Shown: positions 53,356-62,183 of the stretch, piece by piece
How the letters are laid out: every line of letters starts with the position of its first letter
How positions within the stretch are numbered: position 1 is the stretch's first letter
Assembly: GCA_003144015.1 (NCBI GenBank)
Contig: QFWS01000001.1
Coordinates: forward strand, 558,001 to 622,000
DNA from: Flavobacteriaceae bacterium LYZ1037
GTDB taxonomy: Bacteria > Bacteroidota > Bacteroidia > Flavobacteriales > Flavobacteriaceae
DNA: 64,000 nt
Direction of reading: 5' to 3'
Notes under the pieces: generated by a model
The model's input: only the letters and a program-made list of their open reading frames with translations
What the model was told of the DNA's origin: nothing
The model's database searches: none
Made by a program: the position numbers and the translations under genes

Positions 53356-55122
53356 ATGCAACACTATAAAAACCAACCAAAAGGGAAAAAGAAGTCTAAA
53401 GTAACCATGGCACAGGCTTTTAAAACTATTATTTGGCCCAGACGAAACTTAGTATTTATTGGGTTGATATTGATTGTACTTAGTAGATTGTCAAGTCTGG
53501 TGTTGCCCTGGAAAAGTAAAGCTCTTTTGGACGATGTGATTCCTAATAAAGACTACGACCAATTATACAATTTATTGCTAATTGTTGGGATTGCCATTTT
53601 AGTACAAGCCATTACTTCTTTTTTATTAACCAAAATATTGAGTGTCCAAGCACAATATTTAATAAGTGAATTGCGAGCTCAAGTGCAAAAAAAGGTCTTG
53701 TCTTTACCTATTAGTTTTTTCGATAACACTAAATCTGGAGTTTTAGTATCTAGAATCATGACAGATGTTGAAGGTGTTAGAAACCTTATAGGTACAGGTC
53801 TAGTGCAAATGGTTGGAGGTACTATTACAGCTGTTATTTCATTGATATTATTAGTGAAGATAAGTCCATCCATGACTTTATTTGTATTAGTGCCTGTTGC
53901 TGTTTTTGGTGTTATTGCGTTAAAAGCTTTTGGGTATATTAGACCTATTTTTAGAACCAGAGGTGTTATTAATGCAGAGGTTACTGGTCGACTAACCGAA
54001 ACTTTAGCAGGTGTAAGAGTTATTAAAGCCTTTAATGCAGAAGAACAAGAAAATAAAACTTTTGAAGTAGGCGTAGAGAGGCTTTTTCAAAATGTAAAAA
54101 AGAGTTTAACGGCTACAGCGTTTATGACGAGCTCTTCGACGTTTTTATTAGGAATAGCCTCTACGGGGATAATGGGTATTGGAGGTTATAAAATTATGAC
54201 TGGCGATTTAACCGTGGGTGATTTTCTTTCTTTCACCTTATTACTTGGATTTATGATTGCTCCAATTGTACAAATGAGCAATATTGGAAGTCAATTAACA
54301 GAGGCTCTAGCTGGATTAGATAGAACCGAAGAGCTAATGAATATGACTGCAGAGGAAGATGACAAAGAAAGGCAGATAAAGCTTGATGACATTGAAGGAC
54401 ATTTAGAATTTAAAGATGTATCTTTTCAATATGAAGAAGGTAAAGAGGTGTTGCATAACATTAATTTTAAAGCCCCTTCTGGTTCGGTCACAGCTTTAGT
54501 AGGTAGTTCGGGTTCTGGAAAATCTACCATTGCAGGATTGTCTGCGACGTTTTTAAATCCAATTTTCGGAACAGTGACTATTGACAATCAAGATCTGTCT
54601 AAAGTCAATTTAAGTAGTTATCGGAAACATCTAGGTGTTGTTTTACAAGACGAATTCTTATTTGAAGGTACTATTAAAGAGAATATCCTTTTTCCAAGAC
54701 CAAATGCTACTGAAGCCGAATTGCAACATGCCGTTAAAGCTGCATATGTGAATGAATTTACAGATAGATTCGACGATGGTCTCGATACATTAATTGGCGA
54801 ACGTGGTGTAAAATTATCAGGTGGACAGCGCCAACGTTTAGCTATTGCAAGAGCTATTTTGGCCGATCCTAAAATTATTATTTTAGATGAAGCTACTTCT
54901 AACTTGGACACAGAAAGTGAAGGATTGATTCAGAAAAGTTTATCAGAATTAACAAAAAACAGAACAACCATTGTTATTGCACACAGACTGAGTACCATAA
55001 AAAAAGCTGACCAGATTTTAGTTATAGAAGCTGGGCATATTGCAGAACGTGGAAACCATGATGAATTAATAGCGAAAGAAGGACGTTATTATGATCTTTA
55101 TACGTATCAGGCTAAGATATAA
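53356..55122 (+). CDS. ABC exporter half-transporter (permease-ATPase)
   Basis: The 588-residue protein has six membrane helices followed by an ATP-binding domain: Walker A GSSGSGKST, signature LSGGQRQRLAIARAI, Walker B IILDEATSNLD and the H-loop in VIAHRLSTIKKAD. It has the form of the MsbA/type I exporter group. The substrate is not known. It heads a transcript with the half-helicase, kinase and sigma-54 activator genes, spaced by 33, 15 and 3 bases. Confidence 0.94.
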   Translation: MQHYKNQPKGKKKSKVTMAQAFKTIIWPRRNLVFIGLILIVLSRLSSLVLPWKSKALLDDVIPNKDYDQLYNLLLIVGIAILVQAITSFLLTKILSVQAQYLISELRAQVQKKVLSLPISFFDNTKSGVLVSRIMTDVEGVRNLIGTGLVQMVGGTITAVISLILLVKISPSMTLFVLVPVAVFGVIALKAFGYIRPIFRTRGVINAEVTGRLTETLAGVRVIKAFNAEEQENKTFEVGVERLFQNVKKSLTATAFMTSSSTFLLGIASTGIMGIGGYKIMTGDLTVGDFLSFTLLLGFMIAPIVQMSNIGSQLTEALAGLDRTEELMNMTAEEDDKERQIKLDDIEGHLEFKDVSFQYEEGKEVLHNINFKAPSGSVTALVGSSGSGKSTIAGLSATFLNPIFGTVTIDNQDLSKVNLSSYRKHLGVVLQDEFLFEGTIKENILFPRPNATEAELQHAVKAAYVNEFTDRFDDGLDTLIGERGVKLSGGQRQRLAIARAILADPKIIILDEATSNLDTESEGLIQKSLSELTKNRTTIVIAHRLSTIKKADQILVIEAGHIAERGNHDELIAKEGRYYDLYTYQAKI

Positions 55123-55155
55123 TATTCATACCTTTGAAAATCAATTACACAACAT

Positions 55156-55770
55156 ATGTCTTTTAAAAAACTGATAGAACCTATTAAGAATGTTTTAAAT
55201 ACTCAAGGATTTGAATCGCCTTTGCCATTTCAAAAAAAAGTGCTTTCTAAAATAAAATCTGGTGCCAATGTATTTGGTATTGCACCAAAAGGATCTGGAA
55301 AGACAACAAGTTTGGTTATTAGTGTGGTTCAAAAATTACAAGGAGAAGCTTTAGGTGAAGCCCCAAGAGCTATTATTTTTGCAAAAGATAAAGTGGCTGT
55401 TCTTGAGTTATATAGAGAGTTTAGAAAGTTTACTTCAAGAACAGATTTACGTGTTTATTGTGTTTATGAAGAACATAATATTGATGTGCAACGAGACGAT
55501 ATTTACGATGGGATTGATATTTTAATTACCACGCCAAAGCGTTTTAATAAGTTGTTTTTCATGAATAATATAAACGTTAGATTGCTGCAAATGTTTATAG
55601 TTGATGATGCCGAATTTTTGTTTCGAGGCTCTCATTTAGCAGATGTTTCTCGACTTCCAGAAAGCCTAGATAAATGTCAATATTTGGTTTTTTCAACCAA
55701 ATATGACGAACGTTTTGATAGGTGGCAAGAGAAGTTTATGTTTCATCCATTTCTAGTCACACAAAAATAG
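55156..55770 (+). CDS. Half-length DEAD-box helicase-like protein
   Basis: The 204-residue protein holds only the first RecA-like domain of DEAD-box helicases: a Q-motif-like QKKVL, Walker A APKGSGKT at 43-50, DILITTPKRFN and, in place of DEAD, VDDAE. The second domain is absent. It may bind ATP and RNA but is unlikely to unwind alone, and it could be a regulatory or degenerate protein. Similar short proteins occur in Flavobacteriaceae, from memory. It lies between the ABC transporter and the kinase gene. Confidence 0.85.
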   Translation: MSFKKLIEPIKNVLNTQGFESPLPFQKKVLSKIKSGANVFGIAPKGSGKTTSLVISVVQKLQGEALGEAPRAIIFAKDKVAVLELYREFRKFTSRTDLRVYCVYEEHNIDVQRDDIYDGIDILITTPKRFNKLFFMNNINVRLLQMFIVDDAEFLFRGSHLADVSRLPESLDKCQYLVFSTKYDERFDRWQEKFMFHPFLVTQK

Positions 55771-55785
55771 TTATATTGTTAACCT

Positions 55786-56886
55786 ATGTCGCCATTAATA
55801 ACAACAGAAGATAAACTAAAGGAGCGTATTAAAGAGCTTACATGCTTATACAATGTTAGTTCTTATATAGCTAATTCTACACTAAATAATTTAGAACCAA
55901 CATGGGACGCAATTGCAAGTAGTTTACAAGAAGCTATTAGATATCCAGAAGAAGCTTCAGTAGAACTTAAAATAGAAGACAAGTTGTTTTTAGTTGGGTT
56001 GCAATCTAAAGACAATGTTTATATTCTATCTGCCATTAAAGCTTTTAATAAGCCTATTGGATCTATAAAAGTGGGCTACTCTAAATTAAAATACAACGAG
56101 AATAGTTTTTTAAATGAAGAAATTCAACTGCTAAATAGAGTTGCTCAGGAAGTAGGAAACCTTATTGAGCGTAAACATATTATTGAAAGTGAAGCTTTAG
56201 CCAAAAGACATATAGAACGTGCCGATAGATTGGGTATTTTAGGAGAAATAACAGCAGGAATAGCTCATGAACTTAATACACCCTTGGCAAATATTTTGGG
56301 TTATACCGAATTGTTGAAAGAACAGTTTGAAAACAATCAACAAGTACAGAACGATTTAGATAAAATAATTAATAGTGCCATTTTTTCAAGAGAGGTCGTA
56401 AAAAAACTCATGTTTTTTTCGTGTGATATGCCACAACAAATGGAGTTAAGAAATATTGTACCAATAATTAAAGATGCTATTGTACTTCTTAATCCTAATT
56501 TTACTAAAAAAAACATAACCTGTCAGCTTCAAATTGAAAAAGAGAATATTCTGTTACGTGTGGATGCCATTCAATTAACACAAGTAATATTTAATTTAGT
56601 CATCAATGCTATTTATTTTTCACCTGAAAAAGGTACTATTGGTGTATTGGTTTCTGAGAATGAGAATCAGGTGGTTTTAAAAATTTCAGATGAAGGTGTT
56701 GGTATTCAAAAAGAAAATTCAGAAAATATTTTTAATCCCTTCTTTACGACGAAACCAGTAGGGGATGGGTCTGGCCTTGGTTTAAGTGTTGTTCATGGCA
56801 TTGTTAAAAGTCATAAAGGAAATATCACATTTAGTTCAAATACACCAAAAGGTACTATTTTTATAATCACACTCCCTAAAAATTAA
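55786..56886 (+). CDS. Cytosolic sensor histidine kinase with GAF-like domain
   Basis: The 366-residue protein has no membrane helix. The N-terminal part looks like a GAF domain (LYNVSSYIANSTLNN, FNKPIGSIKVGYSKL). It is followed by a HisKA H-box (GEITAGIAHELNTPLANILG) and an ATP-binding domain with NAIYFSPEKG, DEGVGIQ and GDGSGLGLSVVHGI. It lies 3 bases before a sigma-54 response regulator and is its likely partner. The signal sensed is unknown. Kinases of this NtrB-like form control nitrogen or stationary-phase genes. Confidence 0.93.
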   Translation: MSPLITTEDKLKERIKELTCLYNVSSYIANSTLNNLEPTWDAIASSLQEAIRYPEEASVELKIEDKLFLVGLQSKDNVYILSAIKAFNKPIGSIKVGYSKLKYNENSFLNEEIQLLNRVAQEVGNLIERKHIIESEALAKRHIERADRLGILGEITAGIAHELNTPLANILGYTELLKEQFENNQQVQNDLDKIINSAIFSREVVKKLMFFSCDMPQQMELRNIVPIIKDAIVLLNPNFTKKNITCQLQIEKENILLRVDAIQLTQVIFNLVINAIYFSPEKGTIGVLVSENENQVVLKISDEGVGIQKENSENIFNPFFTTKPVGDGSGLGLSVVHGIVKSHKGNITFSSNTPKGTIFIITLPKN

Positions 56887-56889
56887 TCT

Positions 56890-58218
56890 ATGGGTTTAAA
56901 TAAAGAAAACATATTACTGGTTGACGACGATATTCATATTCTAGAACTTATTCAACGTCACTTACAATCTTTAAATTATCACACCTATAAAGCAGTTTCT
57001 GTAATAGAGGCTATAGAAATTTTAAAAGATAAATCTATAGACTTACTTATTACCGATCTAAATATGCCAGGAGTTGATGGTTTGGAATTGGTAAAATATG
57101 TATCTGAACATTATCCAGATATACCAAAATTAGTTGTAACAGGCTACCCTTCAATTGATGGTGCATTAGAGGTTATGAAATCAGGTGTTATGGATTATTT
57201 AACCAAACCATTCACAAAAGAAGAGCTTAAAAAAGCCATTACTAAATCTTTTGAACTAAAACCAGTTAAGAAGTCACAAACAGATTCTTTAAAAGTTAGT
57301 AAAACAGCATCTTATGGTGAATTGATTGGAAAATCTGAAGCTATTAATAAAGTAACAGACGTTATAGAACGTGTGAAAGATAATAAAGCTACTGTTTTTA
57401 TTTCTGGTGAAAGTGGTACTGGAAAAGAACTTGTAGCACGTTCCATACATTATATGGGAAAATACGGCAGAGCTCCTTTTATTGCTGTAAACTGTGGAGC
57501 CATTCCAGAGAATCTACTCGAAGCTGAATTATTTGGATATACTAAAGGGGCTTTTACTGGAGCCAATGATAATAGAAACGGATTCTTTCAAGCAGCAAAT
57601 AACGGAACCTTATTTTTAGATGAAATAGGGAATGCTTCTATGGCAACCCAGTTGCGTTTGCTGAGGGTTTTGCAAGAAAAGGAAGTAACAAGAGTAGGTT
57701 CTCAAAAAGTAGAAAAAGTAGATGTTAGAGTGATTGCAGCTACTAATATTGATTTAAAAGAACTCATAGACAAAGGTAAATTTCGAGAAGATTTATATTA
57801 CAGGTTAACAGTTGTACAAATTCTTGTACCACCTTTAAGAGAACGCATAGAAGATGTAGCGTTATTAACCGAGAAATTTCTTTTTAAATATGGTGTTGAG
57901 TATAAAGATCGATTGATTAAAATAGCTCCAGAAGCACTTCAAATCCTAGAACGATATTCATGGCCAGGAAATATACGTGAACTTGAAAATGTGATTCAAC
58001 GAGCAGTAATTATGTGCGATAAAAAAATAGAAATAAAAGATCTTCCCGAACATTTAAAATACCAAATAGATTTCCCAGAAGAAGAGACCCTCTTATCATT
58101 AAAGGAAGTTGAGAAAAAACATATTCTTAAAGTGTTAGCTTCCACAAATAACAATAAAACACAAGCTGCAAAAATTCTTCAAATTGACAGAAAAACGCTT
58201 AGCGAAAAAATAAAGTAA
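56890..58218 (+). CDS. Sigma-54-dependent response regulator (NtrC-like)
   Basis: The 442-residue protein has a receiver domain (ILLVDDDIHILEL, phosphoacceptor Asp in LLITDLNMPGVDG, Lys in YLTKPFT), an AAA+ domain with Walker A GESGTGKE and the sigma-54 contact loop GAFTGA, and a C-terminal Fis-type HTH (NKTQAAKILQIDRKTLSEK). The GAFTGA loop is intact, so it should activate sigma-54 promoters. It is paired with the kinase upstream. A good sigma-54 promoter lies 129 bases after its stop, before the Cys-rich/GDH genes, which it probably controls. Confidence 0.96.
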   Translation: MGLNKENILLVDDDIHILELIQRHLQSLNYHTYKAVSVIEAIEILKDKSIDLLITDLNMPGVDGLELVKYVSEHYPDIPKLVVTGYPSIDGALEVMKSGVMDYLTKPFTKEELKKAITKSFELKPVKKSQTDSLKVSKTASYGELIGKSEAINKVTDVIERVKDNKATVFISGESGTGKELVARSIHYMGKYGRAPFIAVNCGAIPENLLEAELFGYTKGAFTGANDNRNGFFQAANNGTLFLDEIGNASMATQLRLLRVLQEKEVTRVGSQKVEKVDVRVIAATNIDLKELIDKGKFREDLYYRLTVVQILVPPLRERIEDVALLTEKFLFKYGVEYKDRLIKIAPEALQILERYSWPGNIRELENVIQRAVIMCDKKIEIKDLPEHLKYQIDFPEEETLLSLKEVEKKHILKVLASTNNNKTQAAKILQIDRKTLSEKIK

Positions 58219-58276
58219 ATTTTGCGTAAATACACCCCAGTTGAGTAATAATTACCCAGTTAAATATTTTCTTAAA

Positions 58277-58288
58277 ACTACATGTAGT
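58277..58288. promoter_or_regulatory. Candidate enhancer palindrome for the sigma-54 activator
   Basis: ACTACATGTAGT is a perfect 12-base palindrome, and a looser inverted repeat (TATAACAC...GTGTCTTATA, 58293-58320) lies next to it. They are about 60-100 bases upstream of the sigma-54 promoter, the normal place for activator binding. Confidence 0.45.
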
Positions 58289-58346
58289 CATTATAACACA
58301 CTGTAAGCAAGTGTCTTATAAGTTATTTTGAAATTTAATTTTATAA

Positions 58347-58363
58347 TTGGCACAGGTATTGTC
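58347..58363 (+). promoter_or_regulatory. Sigma-54 promoter (TTGGCAC-N5-TTGT)
   Basis: TTGGCAC (58347-58353), five bases and TTGT (58359-58362) match the -24/-12 consensus TTGGCAC-N5-TTGC except for the final base. The transcription start would be near 58374, giving a leader of about 20 bases to the ATG at 58395. The upstream gene encodes a sigma-54 activator. Confidence 0.75.
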
Positions 58364-58394
58364 TATTATGAAATAGATTTTAAAAAATTAATTT

Positions 58395-58589
58395 ATGAAT
58401 ACTTTGGAAAGAAGTTTATGTAGGACCTGTAGTTTTGTAGATTCCTGTAGTCTTACTTCAAACAAAAGCTTTATTTGGTCTTGTAGCGAATATGAATTAG
58501 CTAAAGAGACGGAAGAAACCAATGATCCCCAAACCCTAACTAATAAGTTCAAGCAAAATAAAAAAGAACGCTTAGTTGAACTTATCTAA
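58395..58589 (+). CDS. Cys-rich 64-residue protein
   Basis: The protein has four cysteines in the first 30 residues (C9-x2-C12-x5-C18-x11-C30, in LCRTCSFVDSCSL ... WSCSEYEL), which fits binding of zinc or an iron-sulfur cluster. The rest is polar and charged. It is the first gene behind the sigma-54 promoter and lies 11 bases before the glutamate dehydrogenase gene. I do not recognise a named family. A regulatory or metal-sensing role for nitrogen metabolism is only a guess. Confidence 0.75.
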   Translation: MNTLERSLCRTCSFVDSCSLTSNKSFIWSCSEYELAKETEETNDPQTLTNKFKQNKKERLVELI

Positions 58590-58600
58590 AAAACAAAAAA

Positions 58601-59896
58601 ATGACCTTAATCAAAGAATTAAAAATTAAAAAGCAACCCAAACAAGGGATGCTTGAAAATGTATTAAAACAATTTAATACAGCAGCAGATTTAGTGAATC
58701 TGAATCCAAACATTAAAAAAATATTAGAAGTAACCAATAACGAATTAATTATTCATTTTCCTGTAAGAATGGATAATGGTAATGTAGAAATTTTTAAAGG
58801 CTATCGCGTACAGCATAACAACGCTTTAGGACCATATAAAGGAGGTTTACGTTATCATCCAACAATTGATATAGATTCTGTTAAAGCCTTGGCTATGTGG
58901 ATGACTTGGAAAACTTCTTTAGCTGGACTACCTTATGGTGGAGCAAAAGGAGGCATTCAAATGGATCCGAATAAATATTCTACGTCAGAATTAGAGCGTA
59001 TTACAAGACGTTTTACTTATGCCTTAGGAGAAAATATTGGTCCAGAACATGATATACCTGCTCCAGACGTGAATACAAATGCTCAAACGATGGCTTGGAT
59101 TGCAGACACTTATATGTCTACAAAATCACCATCTGAACGTTCAAAGAATCAGCATGTTGTAACAGGTAAGCCAATAGGTTCTGGAGGTTTAGAAGGCCGT
59201 GATAGAGCGACTGGATATGGAGTTTATTTAACTATAAAATTTTGGGCAAAAAATAAAAAAATTGACTTAAAAGATAAAACGTTTATTGTTCAAGGTTTTG
59301 GAAATGTAGGATATTGGGCTGCACATTTTTTAGAGCTAGAAGGAGCTAAAATGGTTGGTGTTCAAGATGCTTTTGGAAGCATTATTAATAAAGATGGTAT
59401 TCCGGTTGAGTTATTATATGAATATATTAAAACCAATAATGGAAGCATTGTAGATTATCCAAACTCTAACGCTATTTTAAAAGAAGATTTCTTTAGTCTT
59501 GATTGCGATATCTGTATTCCTGCAGCTTTAGGAAATCAAATTACTGAAGAAAATGCCCATAAAGTAAAAGCCTTCTTAATTGCTGAAGGAGCAAATGGAC
59601 CTACAACAGTAGAGGCAGAAAAGATTCTTTTAGATCGTGGAATAGAAATTATTCCAGACATCTTGTGTAATTCAGGAGGTGTTATTGGAAGTTATTTTGA
59701 ATGGCTTCAAAACAGAAATGGAGAGCTTTGGGAACTAGAAGAGATTCTTATTAAGCTAGAAAAGAAATTAAACGATGTCTTTAAAAAGGTGTTACAAGCA
59801 TCAGTAACTAAACGTATTGACTTGAGGTCTGCTGCTTATTTTATTGCAATTGAACGCATTGAAAAAGCGTATATACAACGTGGGATTTTTCCATAA
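58601..59896 (+). CDS. Glutamate dehydrogenase (Glu/Leu/Phe/Val dehydrogenase family)
   Basis: The 431-residue protein shows GPYKGGLRYHPTIDIDSVKA, PYGGAKGGIQMDPNKYSTSE with the catalytic Lys, a nucleotide-binding loop FIVQGFGNVGYWAAHF, and GANGPTTVEAEKIL near the C-terminus. It catalyses reversible oxidative deamination of glutamate to 2-oxoglutarate and ammonia. The coenzyme preference cannot be told from motifs alone. The length matches the hexameric class of about 420-450 residues. It is probably under the sigma-54 promoter at 58347, which links it to nitrogen or carbon control. Confidence 0.95.
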   Translation: MTLIKELKIKKQPKQGMLENVLKQFNTAADLVNLNPNIKKILEVTNNELIIHFPVRMDNGNVEIFKGYRVQHNNALGPYKGGLRYHPTIDIDSVKALAMWMTWKTSLAGLPYGGAKGGIQMDPNKYSTSELERITRRFTYALGENIGPEHDIPAPDVNTNAQTMAWIADTYMSTKSPSERSKNQHVVTGKPIGSGGLEGRDRATGYGVYLTIKFWAKNKKIDLKDKTFIVQGFGNVGYWAAHFLELEGAKMVGVQDAFGSIINKDGIPVELLYEYIKTNNGSIVDYPNSNAILKEDFFSLDCDICIPAALGNQITEENAHKVKAFLIAEGANGPTTVEAEKILLDRGIEIIPDILCNSGGVIGSYFEWLQNRNGELWELEEILIKLEKKLNDVFKKVLQASVTKRIDLRSAAYFIAIERIEKAYIQRGIFP

Positions 59897-59916
59897 ACAA
59901 TTTAAATTTTTTAACT

Positions 59917-60330
59917 ATGAAATATGGTAGTATAATATTAGAAAAGAAGGAATATGTAACTCTTAAGAGACTTATTAATTTATCGGGAAACTATAAAGAA
60001 GATGCTCGTAAAAACTCAGTTTTAAGGCTACAAAAAGAATTGGAGACTGCAATTATTTCAGATGAAGAAGAAATTCCAAAAGACATTATTAGATTTAATT
60101 CTATAGTTACAGTAGAATCAAACGATGGCTGGTCAAACACATTTCAATTAGTTTCACCAACAGAAAGTAATTATTCAGATAAAAAAATATCTGTTCTGAC
60201 TCCTATTGGATCTGCTGTTGTAGGTTATGCTGAAGGAGATTCTATTGATTGGGAATTTCCAGGAGGCATTAAAACTCTAAAAGTAGTAGAAGTAAAGCAA
60301 AGTAGTATAAACAAACAATATCAATTGTAA
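59917..60330 (+). CDS. GreA/Rnk-like protein
   Basis: The 137-residue protein has the C-terminal GreA/GreB domain (RFNSIVTVESNDGWSNTFQL, PTESNYSDKKISVLTPIGSA, VVGYAEGDSIDWEFPGGIKT) but only a short helical N-terminus, as in Rnk-type regulators of RNA polymerase. Without the coiled coil of GreA it is unlikely to cleave the backtracked transcript. It follows glutamate dehydrogenase by 20 bases and overlaps the stop/start of the next gene (TAATG). Regulation with the GDH operon is likely. Confidence 0.87.
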   Translation: MKYGSIILEKKEYVTLKRLINLSGNYKEDARKNSVLRLQKELETAIISDEEEIPKDIIRFNSIVTVESNDGWSNTFQLVSPTESNYSDKKISVLTPIGSAVVGYAEGDSIDWEFPGGIKTLKVVEVKQSSINKQYQL

Positions 60331-60707
60331 TGGAAGCAATAACACACTATTCTCATGAAACGGATGATATAGTTTTACATAAGAAAAGAACTTTAGAAAT
60401 CAATATTTGGATCTCGCATCTAAATTATATTACTAATGAATGTAATTGGTTAGCTAAAATTGCATCGAATAAGATTCATGATAAAGATTTAAGAGATTTA
60501 CTGTTAGAGAAATCTGAAAGTAACTCAGCATTATTAAATGAATTTTACAGCTATAGAAGCACTTTAGAAAGCTTTTATGAATGTGACGATTTAGATTGCG
60601 ATTTGTATTATATTAATTTACATGATACTTTTTGTAAAAAATATTTAAAGCATTTAAAAGACTATCGAGCAATAAAAGATCAAGTCTTTTTTAAAATATT
60701 ATTGTAA
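60330..60707 (+). CDS. Conserved-looking hypothetical protein, helical
   Basis: The 125-residue protein is largely helical and charged, without signal peptide or membrane segment. It contains HETDDIVLHKKRTLEINIWI and a Cys/Asp-rich segment (FYECDDLDCDLYYINLH). The ATG shares bases with the stop of the GreA/Rnk-like gene, so translation is coupled. I do not recognise a family. It ends the sigma-54-linked operon before a terminator. Confidence 0.75.
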   Translation: MEAITHYSHETDDIVLHKKRTLEINIWISHLNYITNECNWLAKIASNKIHDKDLRDLLLEKSESNSALLNEFYSYRSTLESFYECDDLDCDLYYINLHDTFCKKYLKHLKDYRAIKDQVFFKILL

Positions 60708-60740
60708 ATAATTTTACAATTTTGTTAGTTAGTTGGTTGT

Positions 60741-60780
60741 GTAAGCCATGAAAGTTTGATTACTTTTGTGGCTTACTTTT
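60741..60780 (+). terminator. Terminator after the GDH operon
   Basis: GTAAGCCA-TG-AAAGT (60741-60755) pairs with ACTTT-TG-TGGCTTAC (60762-60776) with a 2-base internal mismatch, followed by T residues. Confidence 0.75.
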
Positions 60781-60812
60781 TGTCATTTAATTACATATTA
60801 TTAAATGTTACT

Positions 60813-60820
60813 TAACTTTG
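60813..60820 (+). promoter_or_regulatory. Candidate -7 box (TAACTTTG) for marC
   Basis: TAACTTTG matches TAnnTTTG and lies 37 bases before the ATG at 60858. It follows the terminator of the preceding operon, as a promoter should. Confidence 0.55.
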
Positions 60821-60857
60821 CATACTCAAACAACATATTTATATATATAATAAAAGC

Positions 60858-61487
60858 ATGGAATTATTTTTAATAAGTTTTGGAGCTTTATTCTCTATTA
60901 TGAATCCTTTAGGAACTGTTCCAATTTTTGTTGGATTAACAGACGATTATTCAAAAAAAGCTAGAGCAATAACGGCCTTTTGGACGGCTATTGATGTTTT
61001 TGTTATATTAATTCTATCTTTTTTTGCTGGTAAATTTATCCTTTCTTTTTTCGGAATAAGTTTAAACGCTTTAAAGATTGCTGGAGGATTAATTATTGCT
61101 ACCTCAGGTTTTGCATTGTTAACAGGTAAGTTTAGAGAGCATAAGGGCATCAAAAGAGATCGCGTTAAAGAAATTATTGAAAATAGAGACCCTATCTCTT
61201 TAACACCTTTAGCCATCCCTATGTTAGCAGGTCCTGGAACCATTTCTTTATTGATAGCTTATAATCAAGAATACAAGTTACCTCAAGAGATTTTAATTAT
61301 CGTTGGAGCTATATTTGCAGCTTCTTTAACCATTTACCTAATATTAAAAAGTGCTCATTTAATCGTGAAATTTCTTGGAGATTCTGGTATCAATGCCTTG
61401 TCTAGAATTATTGGGTTTATCGTAATTGCTATAGGGGTAGAGTATATTCTGTCTACTGTAATATCTGTTATGGAAAATTTAGTGTAG
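60858..61487 (+). CDS. MarC family integral membrane protein
   Basis: The 209-residue protein has six predicted membrane helices and MarC patterns: FGALFSIMNPLGTVPIFVGL, GGLIIATSGFALLTGKF and LAIPMLAGPGTISLLIAYN. The name comes from the E. coli mar locus, but antibiotic resistance has not been confirmed for this family and the substrate is unknown. It has its own promoter box and is convergent with the DUF1579 gene. Confidence 0.93.
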   Translation: MELFLISFGALFSIMNPLGTVPIFVGLTDDYSKKARAITAFWTAIDVFVILILSFFAGKFILSFFGISLNALKIAGGLIIATSGFALLTGKFREHKGIKRDRVKEIIENRDPISLTPLAIPMLAGPGTISLLIAYNQEYKLPQEILIIVGAIFAASLTIYLILKSAHLIVKFLGDSGINALSRIIGFIVIAIGVEYILSTVISVMENLV

Positions 61488-61566
61488 AGACAACAAAATC
61501 AGTATTATAAGAAAAATAACTTTCCTTATTTTAATGGGGTTTTATTTTGAATAATGAGGGTATTTG

Positions 61567-62129
61567 TTATTTTTTTCTAATATAGGTTATCTCCATATTT
61601 TTTATTTCTTCGTCTTCTTGAATAATGTACATAATAAAAGAATGTGTGTTTTCAGATGTTTTTGTAAATACTTCTCTTACATGCAAGTTTTTTCCAGTAG
61701 CAGGATCTATCATATTGCCTTCTAAAGTTAAAGAGTTGGTTTCTGGATTGTATTGTCCTTCCATAAACATGATGCTACTACCAAAATTATCAATCCAAGT
61801 AGCTAGAAATTTTTTCTGAGATTTGTCGTAACCTGTAATACTTTCTCCCATAAAAGGCATTCCCATCATATTCCCGGAATGTGAAGACCTTTGGTATAAA
61901 CCACCCATAATCATTTCATTTTTTGTAGTGGCTTTTGAAACATTTGGTGGTTGCATTGGATCCATCCACATTTTTACTGTGGCATCCCATTCGCCATCCA
62001 TAGAAGCTAACCAATTATGCTCTTCTCCTGGCGTCATATTTCTTGCCAAGCTTTCATTTCTTCTGGTGTTTGCGAAAACCCAGTTAAGCAAAACAAGGTT
62101 AAAACAGATGTAAATAGTAAGTTTTTCAT
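61567..62129 (-). pseudogene. DUF1579 family secreted protein with a frameshift
   Basis: From ATG 62129 the minus strand reads a signal peptide and start, MKNLLFTSVLTLFCLTGFSQ then TPEEMKAWQEI, and stops at TGA. The sequence MTPGEEHNWLASMDGEWDAT, the normal continuation of a DUF1579 protein, starts in another frame at 62037-62035. One base is missing near 62038-62040. The remainder (GGLYQRSSHSGNMMGMPFMG, TWIDNFGSSIMFMEG, EVFTKTSENTHSFIMY) is intact to 61567. A separate 174-codon frame exists, but its first 17 residues are the signal peptide read out of frame. Either a real mutation or a sequencing error. Confidence 0.85.
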
Positions 62130-62183
62130 ATTATAAGTAATTGTTAGTGATGCTTTTAAAGATACAAATTTTAATAATTAGTT

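Noticed and set aside
61567-62091. Intact 174-codon frame as the true DUF1579 gene
   Set aside because: Its first 17 residues are the signal-peptide coding region read in the wrong frame, and a proper ATG with signal peptide exists at 62129, so a frameshift is the better explanation.
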